Part shown: piece by piece, positions 9,516 to 18,331 of the stretch
Numbering within the stretch: the stretch's first letter is position 1
Layout of the letters: each line of letters opens with the position of its first letter
Assembly (NCBI GenBank): GCA_001839685.1
Contig: MLAK01000591.1
Span: 31,487-95,486 of the forward strand
Reading direction: 5' to 3'
Source of the DNA: Tritrichomonas foetus
Taxonomy: Eukaryota > Parabasalia > Tritrichomonadida > Tritrichomonadidae
Length of the DNA: 64,000 nt
Position numbers and translations under genes: made by a program
The notes under the pieces: generated by a model
Told to the model about the DNA's origin: nothing
Database searches by the model: none
The model's input: the letters and a program-made list of their open reading frames with translations, nothing else

Positions 9516-11261
9516 TTATTGTGGTCGTTGGTTTTCAACTTGAACGAGTTCTTCAATGATATTCAAATTTCTTTGTAATGCCGTCAAAATCTTTTCTTCA
9601 AGCGCAGGAAAAACTTTAACACCTGCTTGAAAGACAGGCATAACAATCACTCTGAAATGAGTATTAATGAATGATGCCATTGAAGAATTCAATCTTCGAT
9701 CCATTGGTGCAGCAACTTTAAACCCAAGTCGTCTTTCAGTATCCCTTTGAAGGTATTGTTCATCACGCATTAAGTCATACCAGTAACCAGATACTTCCCA
9801 TGGCCTAATAGCAAATGCCAAATCACTCATAAGTACAATTAATGCAAGTGCATCAAATCTATCGACTTTATTATTCAAATCAAGTTTGCGTGATGCTAAT
9901 TTAGTTATGAACTTTTGAAGTTTCTTATAGTCTGTCTTTAAAATAGAATGAATCATGATTTGCCTTGAAGTAAGTAATTCGGCTTCTTGATTTGAAAAAG
10001 TAAAACAATCTTGAAGTAAATGTGATCCAACTGAACAAGAATTATTTTCAAGAATTGAACGATCATTATAAGTCATTGATAGATTTGAACTTGTTCGAAC
10101 TTGAAACATATTATTGCATCCAGGATGATCAATATCATGTAGTAATGCTGAGAGTGCAAGTGTGGCGATTTCAAAGTTTTCCAAAATGTTAGAATTCGCT
10201 TTATTTAAAATATCATTAAATGCGATAATAAATTGAACACTTTCGCAGGCTCTTCGAAAATTATGGAATGGGTTTCCACGGAACTTTTCAACACATTTCT
10301 TTATGAAATATTCAACTTCGCCTGGTTTTGAGTTAACATCTACACCAACTCGAGCAGCAGTGAGTAAATCATGGCATAAATTCATTAAAACTTTTTCATT
10401 GATTGACCACACATTAAAATCGAGAGAAAACATGGCGTCACCTAAATTTAATGGCTGTAAAGAAGGAACCATTGGTGCTGGTGCAGCCCTGTGCGATCGA
10501 ATCGCATTTACTGCTGTTGGAATAATCACTTTTGGTTGAGCTTTATTACTGACACCGAATTGAGTGGCAAAAAAGTCCTGCATTTTATCAGGAATCGCTG
10601 GACGCGCAACTGATGTGATTTCACCATTCTCAAACCCTTTGAGATTGACTATGACAGCTTGGATGGAAGCTACTGCTGCCGGTTGGACTCCACCACTTAC
10701 TAAAACAGCTTCAAGTGATTTCACTATTTCATTCAATGGCGTATTAAATGAATCAGAAAATGTTTGCTTTAATTCAGCGATTCGACGCGATATAACAGTT
10801 GATTCAACAATTTGATGTTGAATTTTAGCAGCTGCTGCATTTTGTCTTCTTTTGATCCAAACGTTGGCATAGATATTTTTCAGAACCTGTGGCGACAACG
10901 GTTTAATCATGTAATCGTCTGCACCTTTTGAAAGACAATCAAATACAATTTCGTATTGATCGTTGGAAGACATCATAACGATTGGGATTTGAGCAAATTT
11001 TGGATCTGATCGAGCGGCTGATAAAAACTGAGGTCCGTTCATGACTGGCATCATTACATCGCTTAAAATCAAATCGATTTTAACACCACTGTTTAAAACA
11101 TCGAGTGCTTCTTGGCCATTTTTCGCAACGAGAACCTGATAACCATCCTTCTCAAGGGATTTTTGAACAACGCTGAGCTGCATTGGATCATCGTCAACAG
11201 CAAGGATTTGAAGATCGTCTCGAGTGAATGGGAGAGAAATATTTGAAGAATCTTCAGTCAT
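9516..11261 (-). CDS. Receiver domain fused to a degraded cyclic-nucleotide phosphodiesterase domain (RegA-like architecture)
   Basis: Residues 16-132 are a response-regulator receiver with intact chemistry: the acidic cluster VDDDP (23-25), phospho-acceptor Asp68 in LILSDVMMP, Ser98/99 and Lys120 in IKPL. A helical linker (about 140-215) follows. A class I PDE catalytic domain occupies about 280-570, with HDIDHPGCNN (His375, Asp376), YNDRSILEN and a second metal-type Asp480 in MSDLAF. The layout matches Dictyostelium RegA. However, the family motif HNxxHA reads HNFRRA, so the Zn-binding His is Arg337. The purine-selecting Gln position near the end is Met528. The domain may therefore bind or scaffold rather than hydrolyse cAMP/cGMP. 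No histidine kinase is visible nearby. The start ATG is at 11259-11261. Confidence 0.88.
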   Translation of the reverse strand: MTEDSSNISLPFTRDDLQILAVDDDPMQLSVVQKSLEKDGYQVLVAKNGQEALDVLNSGVKIDLILSDVMMPVMNGPQFLSAARSDPKFAQIPIVMMSSNDQYEIVFDCLSKGADDYMIKPLSPQVLKNIYANVWIKRRQNAAAAKIQHQIVESTVISRRIAELKQTFSDSFNTPLNEIVKSLEAVLVSGGVQPAAVASIQAVIVNLKGFENGEITSVARPAIPDKMQDFFATQFGVSNKAQPKVIIPTAVNAIRSHRAAPAPMVPSLQPLNLGDAMFSLDFNVWSINEKVLMNLCHDLLTAARVGVDVNSKPGEVEYFIKKCVEKFRGNPFHNFRRACESVQFIIAFNDILNKANSNILENFEIATLALSALLHDIDHPGCNNMFQVRTSSNLSMTYNDRSILENNSCSVGSHLLQDCFTFSNQEAELLTSRQIMIHSILKTDYKKLQKFITKLASRKLDLNNKVDRFDALALIVLMSDLAFAIRPWEVSGYWYDLMRDEQYLQRDTERRLGFKVAAPMDRRLNSSMASFINTHFRVIVMPVFQAGVKVFPALEEKILTALQRNLNIIEELVQVENQRPQ

Positions 11262-12586
11262 GATTTTATTTTATCAAATCAGATTATTTTTTTGAACGAC
11301 TTTTGTCAGTTGAGGTCGAATTTAGCGTCAATGTAACTTATAGAAAAGTTCATCTTTTTCTGATTAACTACCGAAATGATTACCTTGGAAATATGAGTGA
11401 TATTAAATTCAAATGATGAGTTATTCATCGAAAATTGATTGAATTATTGAATAACTTATTCAAAGAAATTCAATGATATATCATTCGATAGATCAACTTA
11501 ATGATGTGAAGTTTAACTTTTTGTGATATTCACTGAACAGATAAATAAAGAAGAAAAATAGAAATATTCATTTTAGAAATTGATTGAGATTATAATTTTT
11601 AATGAATCTAAATATTACATGTAGTATTTCACGCGAATGTAATGATTTAAAATGAAAAAAAGTACATTCATAATTTTACATTATAAAGATATCTAGGATA
11701 TAAATGACAATTGATTATTCCCTATTAATAACAAATTAACGTAAAAATTAACGAATTATTAGAATTCTGCATTCCTGCATGTAAACTAAAAAAATAAAAG
11801 TAAACTATTCATATCGAATATGAAAGCCAAAAAAATAAAAGCAAATGGTTTAAATTCTTCTTCTATACTTGAAGTTCAATTTTTTGGTTCTACTTAAGTT
11901 AACAAAGAAAACCGATGATAACACTTATGACAACTTTTAAACCATTTGGGAAATATTATAGCAGGAAATATTCTAGAATGAATAACTTATGCATAAACCT
12001 TCATAATAGAGTAATAAGTAATTTATCAAATTTTCGACGAATTCATCTCACCTACAGCTATTTGGATTTTGGATTAATAGTTCACTTTAGTACATATTTT
12101 ATTGAATGAATAGATATAAAACAATATAAAAAGACAAATCATACAATTCAAATTATCTTTTTTTATGCATTTGATTCATTTCTCATCTATCAATTTGATG
12201 TTAATCGGAACAATTCTTTATTAATCTTCTTAAGGCTTACTTACATTCAATTAACAACAAAATGCTCATATCAGGAAAAAAAATTTTATTCAATTCTAGA
12301 ATGAAAGCTGCTTCATGTGAATTTTTTATATCTTTTAATTCCGCACATAAATTTTCCTTCATTGATCTCAGAATATTCTGCCCACCTTCTTTTCTGATGA
12401 ATCATCATCTTTTTATAACGATATTTCATTGAAAATGCTTGTGAATATTATCAAAAAGTTTTATTCGGTGAAATAATTCAATGATTCTTAAGAAATAATA
12501 TATAGAAATTTTTGAAATTAATTTCTGAAACAGTAAATATTGGTAACAATTCAATATCTCACTTCTTCATTTCATTTTACATTCTC
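11262..12586. other. Divergent intergenic region
   Basis: This is the shared promoter side of the receiver-PDE gene (minus) and the C2-like gene (plus). It is AT-rich with a short palindrome (TTGAATAA-C-TTATTCAA) near 11451. A 64-codon open frame at 11915-12109 has no recognisable features and I do not call it. Confidence 0.5.
12566..12576 (+). promoter_or_regulatory. Candidate initiator sites of the C2-like gene
   Basis: Two overlapping-phase TCATT matches to the trichomonad TCAYW initiator give +1 positions at 12569 and 12574, which are 18 and 13 bases before the ATG at 12587. Confidence 0.35.
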
Positions 12587-13510
12587 ATGACTACCTTAAA
12601 TATCAAAATCATTGAGTTGATCACAGAAGAAAAGTATACTTCAATGAACCCACTTCAAGTATTCATCAATACATCATCAAAAAATGATAGAGGAAATACT
12701 TCTTACAATTCCAAAATAACCAAACTCAAAATATGTAAGTCGTCTGCAGGAAATGTGTTAAAATGTGATAAATCAATTCAATATGAAATTGTAACACAAA
12801 GAAATAGTTTTATCAATGTTGAATTGAAAAGACACCGTGTTATCATAGCTGATGACTCTCTCGGTAATGTTTTACTTCCTTTAGAATGGTTTCCAACAAA
12901 TCATGTTGTTCGTGAATGGTTTCCAATTCACAATAAAAATACAAACAAAGATAGTATGATTTTATTGGATGTTCATGTTGATCGTCGTAAAGTTATGCCT
13001 TTTATGGCTCCGTTTGCAACATTGAGGGTTCTTCCATGCTGGCAAAGGCCAACTTTAACTGAACACAATGACTTTCCAGTGATTCCACCAATTGTATATA
13101 TAATTCAATCATACAATAGTCAAACTATTTCTCCAAATGCACATCAAATTCAAGATGCTAATGTACCAGCCTCTTTACAAAGGATTATTCCAAATCACAA
13201 TACTGAATCGAATAATAGTCAGCAATCAGTAGCTATTCCTCAATATCACGAATATTATGTACCACAACCATTTGAAAATAATGGAATAAACTTAGTTTCA
13301 CCTTATTCACTACCAATTTCCCAAAATGATATTCCAGAAGAAAATGCGGAACCAAATCACGATAAAGAAAACAATCATCACATTCAGAGTGAATGTCCAA
13401 CTGTTTATTATCCACCACTTGATAATGCATCAGAATCTTTCACATTACCAAGTTACCCTTCTATATCTGAAAATGAAGTTGTTCACCCTTTTACTCCTAC
13501 CATTTATTAA
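12587..13510 (+). CDS. C2-like domain protein with long disordered tail
   Basis: The protein is 307 residues. The longest open frame begins at a TTG 25 codons earlier, but the first ATG is here and sits just after initiator-like TCATT sites. Residues 1-140 have the alternating strands of a C2 fold: LNIKIIEL, NPLQVFINT, a pair around SIQYEI and FINVELKRHRV, then ADDSLGNVLLPLEWF and a final strand MILLDVHVD. This order matches C2 domains of the kind that bind membranes. The usual Asp pairs for calcium are mostly absent, so calcium binding is doubtful. Residues 150-307 are Asn/Pro/Gln/His-rich and probably disordered. A C2-like call is structural inference rather than a strong family match. Confidence 0.6.
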   Translation: MTTLNIKIIELITEEKYTSMNPLQVFINTSSKNDRGNTSYNSKITKLKICKSSAGNVLKCDKSIQYEIVTQRNSFINVELKRHRVIIADDSLGNVLLPLEWFPTNHVVREWFPIHNKNTNKDSMILLDVHVDRRKVMPFMAPFATLRVLPCWQRPTLTEHNDFPVIPPIVYIIQSYNSQTISPNAHQIQDANVPASLQRIIPNHNTESNNSQQSVAIPQYHEYYVPQPFENNGINLVSPYSLPISQNDIPEENAEPNHDKENNHHIQSECPTVYYPPLDNASESFTLPSYPSISENEVVHPFTPTIY

Positions 13511-13623
13511 AATTATGATTAACTAAAAAAGACTTTTCTAATAAAAATATGAATTCATGAATTTTTTGTAGATTACGATTTTATTACTTAATTGAGTGGT
13601 TTTAATTCTTAACTAATTCTAAC

Positions 13624-13850
13624 TCATGTAAAAGTAATGGTATTGAGAGGCATTATATTCATTGGTTTATTTCCTCCGAAGATGCAGTTGATCCACTTAT
13701 TGAATGATCATGAGCCCCATCATCAGCAGTTTTGAATTGATGCAAAAGTGAAGTAACTCCTTTAGAATACATTTCATTAGATTTGTAATTTGTATATATT
13801 CTGTCATCTTCATTCCAATCTTTTTCTTCACGTAATTGACTCTCTTCTTT
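13624..13850 (-). pseudogene. Decayed C-terminal fragment of a fibre-tip (collar-like) gene
   Basis: On the minus strand a frame without a start encodes a segment that aligns with residues 320-365 of the gene at 16234-17409. Shared features are an Asp/Glu/Arg-rich stretch ending in RIYTNY (RCYTSS in the intact copy), LLHQF (LHHFL) and GAHDHSISG (GNHSHTISG). A one-base shift after the ISG motif then restores GGNKPMNIMPL in the next frame, matching GGNKEFNILPP. The final IKVYMW strand is lost and the frame stops at 13624. The upstream part is cut off by a TGA at 13851-13853. This is a relic of the same family as its two neighbours, on the same strand. Confidence 0.75.
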
Positions 13851-14146
13851 TCAATTAATTCACATTCATTATATTTGATATCCATCTCTCGAGAGAATAA
13901 TGTTGATCTTTCGTGAATAAGATTTCCAGTAACTAAAATAGTTAAATTTCCTATTAATAGTGAAATATGTCAATATTCCAGCAATAACTAATGCTATATA
14001 TCAATTTGTCTACGGGGGAAATGAATATATGAATGAATTGAAAATGAAATACCAATTAGGATTATTACTATGAATATAGGAGTACATCCAAATGAATAGG
14101 TACAAAAAATGTTGACTTTTAAGGATTTTGTTTTAATTATTATAAC

Positions 14147-15076
14147 TTATTTTATTCTCGTCCACACGAACACTTTAATGTATGGTGGTATCAAATTAAA
14201 TCTTTTATTTCCACCTGTTTCTTCGGTATTTCCTTGAACTTTATGTTGATGACCATCAACTCGATTTGTTTTAAATATATGTGTATGCATCCAATTGAAT
14301 ATTGGTCCATTCTGGTTGATACCAGTATCCACTCTTATAAAATTATCATTGCCAGCCACTGTACCAACTTTTTCCACATCCTTGAGTCGAAAATCACAAT
14401 ACCCCTCATGATTATGCTCACCATCAAGTGAAGTGCATAAATTATTGATTGCATGAAAATGAGGAGGAAGTTCATCGAGTGTCAAAAGATGGGTTTCCTT
14501 GCCTCCAATTTGTAATGACTCATTCATTGTTGAATAGTCACTAGCTGACATTAAGAAACGTCCTTGTAATGGATCCCATTTGGTACCTGGAAATAGTATC
14601 TCTGGATTGTCATTTTTTGCTGAAATGAAAAGAGAGCCAATTGGATACATTTTTTCATGTTGATCGTAAATTTCATTTTCTAATCTTGAGAATAAATAAA
14701 GAAGTGAAATGTGGCTAACATTGACATATGGAAAAAAATGAGGATTTTGAAATAATAGTCGAAGATTCGAAATTCCAAGTTTTTCTATTTTTACTTCTGA
14801 CATCAATAATTTGATTTCTTTGACTTTGTTGTGTCTCATGATAAAATTGAAGACTAAATTTTCATCAATGTTTCCAGCTCGATGAGTTATAATGTTATGC
14901 TGAATATTCAATTGGCTCTTTAATAATAATTCAACGGATTCCTCATCGTTCAAGATTTCATTCAAATTATTTGCAAGGATCGTCATTCCATGATGAACAT
15001 CAGATGAATCCTTATTCGGATTACTCTTCTTCAAGTTCTGGATGCGTGCCAAAAGTAGCTTTATTTCTCTAATCAT
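14147..15076 (-). CDS. Phage tail-collar/fibre-tip-like protein with HxH motifs, copy 1
   Basis: The protein is 309 residues. Residues 1-135 are a helical N-terminal domain shared with the gene at 16234, including LNIQHNIITHR (56-66). Residues 143-309 match the bacteriophage tail-collar/baseplate fold: YPIGSLFIS (144-152), then PGTKWDPLQGRFLMSA, GGKETHLLT, and a closing strand NLIPPYIKVFVW. Four HxH motifs (HFH 206, HNH 221, HTH 264, HQH 276) resemble those that coordinate iron or zinc along the trimer axis of T4 fibre tips. No signal peptide is seen. It is paired head-to-head with the U-box-ubiquitin gene at 15088, only 11 bases away. Relative to copy 2 it lacks the coiled coil. The start ATG is at 15074-15076. 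Confidence 0.8.
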   Translation of the reverse strand: MIREIKLLLARIQNLKKSNPNKDSSDVHHGMTILANNLNEILNDEESVELLLKSQLNIQHNIITHRAGNIDENLVFNFIMRHNKVKEIKLLMSEVKIEKLGISNLRLLFQNPHFFPYVNVSHISLLYLFSRLENEIYDQHEKMYPIGSLFISAKNDNPEILFPGTKWDPLQGRFLMSASDYSTMNESLQIGGKETHLLTLDELPPHFHAINNLCTSLDGEHNHEGYCDFRLKDVEKVGTVAGNDNFIRVDTGINQNGPIFNWMHTHIFKTNRVDGHQHKVQGNTEETGGNKRFNLIPPYIKVFVWTRIK

Positions 15077-15087
15077 TAAATGAAGTC

Positions 15088-15642
15088 ATGATGGACAGAT
15101 ATCTCGCTCTCTTTTTTTTATTGGTTTACATGAAGAATATTGTCAAAATAACTTTGATTTTATTCATTTCATTTTTTTCTTTACTTATAAGTGCTTTAAT
15201 ATCTGAGCTGCGATGTCCTTTGTCTGGCAAAATAATGCATGTTCCTATGATTGCTCCTGATGGTTACACTTATGATAAAGAAAGTTTACTGAATTATCGC
15301 AAAATGTATGGAGATATTTCCTCAACAACAGGAAATGCAATGAATTATGATGAAATACATGCAAATAATAGGGTCAAGATATTAGTCGATAAATTCAAAA
15401 ACGCTCATCCAGAGTATATGACCGATGCAGAAAAGAGAGAAATGGAAAAAGGTTTCCAATTATTTGTCAGAACAGTTCAGGGAAAGATGATAGCCATTAA
15501 TGGTGTTAATAATAAAATTACTATATTGGAATTGAAGAAAAAAGTTATGGATAAAGATGGTACTCCAGAAAATCAGCAAAGATTAATATTTGGTGGAAAG
15601 CAATTAGAAGATCATTATGATACTAATGCATTATGGCCTTAA
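15088..15642 (+). CDS. U-box-ubiquitin fusion protein, copy 1, frameshifted near its C-terminus
   Basis: As read, 184 residues. Residues 15-38 are strongly hydrophobic (MKNIVKITLILF onward) and could be a signal anchor. Residues 41-105 are a U-box (CPLSGKIM, then APDGYTYDKESLL). Residues 123 onward are ubiquitin-like: FQLFVRTVQGK, QQRLIFGGKQLED, with Lys at the K48 position and Ile at I44. The frame then stops early at 15640-15642. One base later in phase, the sequence continues as YGLKKEDTIDVSLRLKGG and stops at 15686-15688, exactly after the diglycine. The spacing to ubiquitin fits perfectly if a single T near 15631 is extra. It is either a recent pseudogene or a sequencing indel. It starts 11 bases from the divergent copy 1 fibre-tip gene; the second usable ATG is at 15130. 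Confidence 0.78.
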   Translation: MMDRYLALFFLLVYMKNIVKITLILFISFFSLLISALISELRCPLSGKIMHVPMIAPDGYTYDKESLLNYRKMYGDISSTTGNAMNYDEIHANNRVKILVDKFKNAHPEYMTDAEKREMEKGFQLFVRTVQGKMIAINGVNNKITILELKKKVMDKDGTPENQQRLIFGGKQLEDHYDTNALWP

Positions 15643-16233
15643 AAAAGAAGATACAATCGATGTAAGTTTAAGACTGAAAGGTGGTTAATTTGGTATAGAA
15701 AATTAATTTTTCTGATTTGATATCCTATTTTAGTAAATTCCTGTTCATAATATTGGACAAATCATATCTCAAATCTGAGAGACATTTTATCATGATTGTG
15801 ACTATTCACCAAAGTCAAATAAAGATCAAAAATACAACATAAACTAATTGTAGTTAATGAAGGGGAGACAAGATGAGTGAACATGGCAGAAGTATGAAAC
15901 AGCAAGATCGGTGTTAATGAATCGTTTCCTCCAATGGACAAATCACTTCACATTTGAATCATATTTCAAAATCTTTTTCTAATCTCAAAAACCATTTATT
16001 AGAAATATTGAACTCAACATTAAAACTATTATCTAAATAATTCAGAAATAATGTTTTCTTAAATATTTTTATAATTCATGACATGGAAAACATATACTTT
16101 ATATAATAAATAATGAGAATATGAATTGACAATATTTGGAAGCATATTCAGCTCATTTGCCTGTTTTATTACTCATCAATCGAAGAATTTGCATATTTAA
16201 TAAGAAAAAATTAGATGTGATTTATATAAAATC
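15643..16233. other. Gap between the two cassette copies
   Basis: The first 46 bases are the out-of-frame end of the ubiquitin-like domain. The rest is AT-rich and non-coding, and holds the convergent 3' ends. No insertion-sequence ends or target duplications are visible. Confidence 0.5.
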
Positions 16234-17409
16234 CTACTCTTTTCGAACCCACATATAAACTTTAATGTATGGTGGTAAAATATTGAATTCTTTATTTCCA
16301 CCTGCCATTTTCGTCCTTCCAGATATTGTATGACTGTGATTTCCTTTTGTGTTTGTAAGAAAATGATGCAAATGAGATGTTTTATGGGTATATTGAGGTG
16401 TTAAATCAGAAGATGTGTAACATCTATCTTCTCGTTTTTCATCAAAATCTATTTCATTTGCCCTCATGAATCTATGTTTGTTTCCAGGTGAAGTTATCCA
16501 GTATTTTAGTGAAAGAGGTTGCTGTTCTGTATATCCTTCATGCTGATGTTCTCCATCAGAAGATGTTTTTAAGTTTAATAGATGTTGATGCGCTGGTATT
16601 TCTTCTGGTGATAATACATGTGTTTTGCTACCACCTTCCTGGTATGATTCATTCATGTTTTGATAATCTTGCGCTGACATTAAGAAACGGTCTTTAATGG
16701 GTTTCCATTTTGTCCCCTCAAAGATTTTTACAGGATTAATGTTTACAGTAGAAATAAAAATGAATCCAATGGGATACCATGCATTTATATCCAATTTTGA
16801 TTTCATTTGAATAATATTTTCTTTCATTTTGGAGATTTGAGTTATATCTTGATTTATTTTCATTTGTTCCTCATATCGAGTATTACGATAATCATTAAAT
16901 GTGCTATTCATTTGATTTTGGATTTCTTTGATTCGAGTTATTTCTTGAGATAATTTGAAAATCTTTTTTTGGTACTGAGCTTGAATTTGTTCCAATTTAT
17001 GGTTAAATTCTGACTCGAGTTCTCTTTTTTGAGAAGCAAAGAGAGAAAGAGATATTTTATTAATTTTCACATATGGAGATAATCGAGGATCCTCAGTTAG
17101 ACAGAGAAAATTCTTGGGAGAAAGTCGTTCAAATTTTAAATCAGAAATCAATAATAGTGCTTCTTCTTCATCATGTTTCATAATGAACTCAAAAATGAGA
17201 TTTTCATCTTCATTTAATGGACGATGTGATATAATATTGTGCTGAATATTTAAATCCAGTTCGAATAATTTTTGATGTAATTCTTCATTTTCTAAAACAT
17301 CTTTTAAATCACAGCAAACCTTTTTTATTGCTTTATAAACGCTCTTACCAACATTGTTCCTTTGGAAATCTTTTAAATTTTGTAAGTGAAGCAATAAATC
17401 CGCATGCAT
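16234..17409 (-). CDS. Phage tail-collar/fibre-tip-like protein with coiled coil and HxH motifs, copy 2
   Basis: The protein is 391 residues and paralogous to the gene at 14147-15076. The N-terminal helical domain (1-124) includes LNIQHNIISHR (53-63). A coiled coil (about 125-206, rich in Glu, Lys, Gln and Ile heptads) is absent in copy 1 and fits a trimeric fibre stalk. The collar-type domain (211-391) has WYPIGFIFIS, EGTKWKPIKDRFLMSA, GGSKTHVLS and the final NILPPYIKVYMW. HxH motifs are at 274 (HQH), 288 (HQH), 346 (HLHH) and 358 (HSH). In T4 short and long tail-fibre tips such motifs from three chains bind metal ions, so a metal-stabilised trimer is inferred. It is divergent from the U-box-ubiquitin gene at 17554. 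The start ATG is at 17407-17409. Confidence 0.82.
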   Translation of the reverse strand: MHADLLLHLQNLKDFQRNNVGKSVYKAIKKVCCDLKDVLENEELHQKLFELDLNIQHNIISHRPLNEDENLIFEFIMKHDEEEALLLISDLKFERLSPKNFLCLTEDPRLSPYVKINKISLSLFASQKRELESEFNHKLEQIQAQYQKKIFKLSQEITRIKEIQNQMNSTFNDYRNTRYEEQMKINQDITQISKMKENIIQMKSKLDINAWYPIGFIFISTVNINPVKIFEGTKWKPIKDRFLMSAQDYQNMNESYQEGGSKTHVLSPEEIPAHQHLLNLKTSSDGEHQHEGYTEQQPLSLKYWITSPGNKHRFMRANEIDFDEKREDRCYTSSDLTPQYTHKTSHLHHFLTNTKGNHSHTISGRTKMAGGNKEFNILPPYIKVYMWVRKE

Positions 17410-17553
17410 ATGATCAAAACTAAATTAAGTGAAAAATCTTTGTCAAAAAAGCAACTCATATAATTGTCAAGAATGTTGCCATGAAAAAATATTAGATTTT
17501 GCCAGAAAGCATTCAATAATTACATTACATCACTTATTTGAATTAGCTTGAAA
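17410..17553. promoter_or_regulatory. Bidirectional promoter between fibre-tip and U-box-ubiquitin genes
   Basis: This 144-base gap separates two head-to-head starts. A TCACT match to the trichomonad initiator occurs on each strand at similar distance: plus strand, +1 at 17532, 22 bases before the ATG at 17554; minus strand, +1 at 17430, 21 bases before the ATG at 17409. This symmetry supports coordinated divergent transcription, although no expression data are available. Confidence 0.5.
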
Positions 17554-18018
17554 ATGACATACGATGACTTTGATGAAAATGATCTGTATTGTCCAATCTC
17601 CGGGGGAATAATGGAAGAACCTGTAATAGCCAATGATGGTATCACTTATGATCGAAGAAGTCTTGAGATGTTGAGAGATCAGAATGGTGGGGTATTACCT
17701 AACGGAACAAAAATTGATTGGGCTATAATAAAACCCTATGGAAGACTAAAAAAACAGATATTAGCACAAAGGCCCTTTTCTATATTTTTAAAGACACTAT
17801 TAGGGAAAGTTATCATTATCAGTGACCTCTGCACCAGTACCAAAATCCACCAATTAAAATGTAAGATACAAAATAAAGAAGGTATTCCTCCTGATCAACA
17901 AAGATTAATTTTTGGTTCTAGTCAATTAGAAGACCAAAATAAATTAGGAGACTATTCAATCCGAAAGAATTCTACTATTCATTTAGCTCTCCGCCTTCGT
18001 GGTGGATTCCATTTTTAA
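17554..18018 (+). CDS. U-box-ubiquitin fusion protein, copy 2 (intact)
   Basis: The protein is 154 residues. The U-box is at about 10-72 ([25 protein letters not shown], ending GRLKKQI), the fold that recruits an E2 enzyme. Ubiquitin-like residues 75-151 follow: [25 protein letters not shown] and HLALRLRGG, very close to ubiquitin itself. Lys positions equivalent to K6, K11, K27, K29, K33 and K63 are kept, but K48 is Ser123. The I44 patch (Ile119, His143) is kept. After the diglycine comes a three-residue tail (FHF), as in ubiquitin precursors that need a deubiquitinase to expose GG. So it could act as an E3, as a conjugated modifier carrying an E3 domain, or as a self-processed ubiquitin source. 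No hydrophobic N-terminus, unlike copy 1. The start is the ATG at 17554; two codons upstream is only TTG. Confidence 0.9.
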   Translation: MTYDDFDENDLYCPISGGIMEEPVIANDGITYDRRSLEMLRDQNGGVLPNGTKIDWAIIKPYGRLKKQILAQRPFSIFLKTLLGKVIIISDLCTSTKIHQLKCKIQNKEGIPPDQQRLIFGSSQLEDQNKLGDYSIRKNSTIHLALRLRGGFHF

Positions 18019-18093
18019 TCTTAGATGATTCACAGAAAAAACTGATGAATTGTGTTCGCTAACAAGTAAATATATGTATTGCAACAATTGGAC

Positions 18094-18096
<3 letters not shown>

Positions 18097-18138
<42 letters not shown>
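18097..18138 (+). repeat. A(42) homopolymer
   Basis: An uninterrupted run of 42 A lies 78 bases after the U-box-ubiquitin copy 2 stop. The only comparable run in the window is the T run at 23344-23386. Run length in homopolymers is often unreliable. Confidence 0.95.
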
Positions 18139-18141
<3 letters not shown>

Positions 18142-18331
18142 AGAGATTGATGAATAAATAACTTCACTTTGTATTCGGTGATTTTACTATCATATTAATA
18201 TAAATGATGAGCATCAAACAAGAAAAATAAATAGATAAGTATAAACAGTGAGAAAGTGACCAAGTAAGTCTTTTCAGGTTAGTGAAAACAAAAGAGTTAG
18301 TCAAAAAGGGAAGTAACAAAAGTTATATAAC

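Noticed and set aside
12512..12586. N-terminal extension of the C2-like gene
   Set aside because: It starts at TTG, is hydrophobic, and runs across the initiator-like TCATT sites; the ATG at 12587 is preferred.
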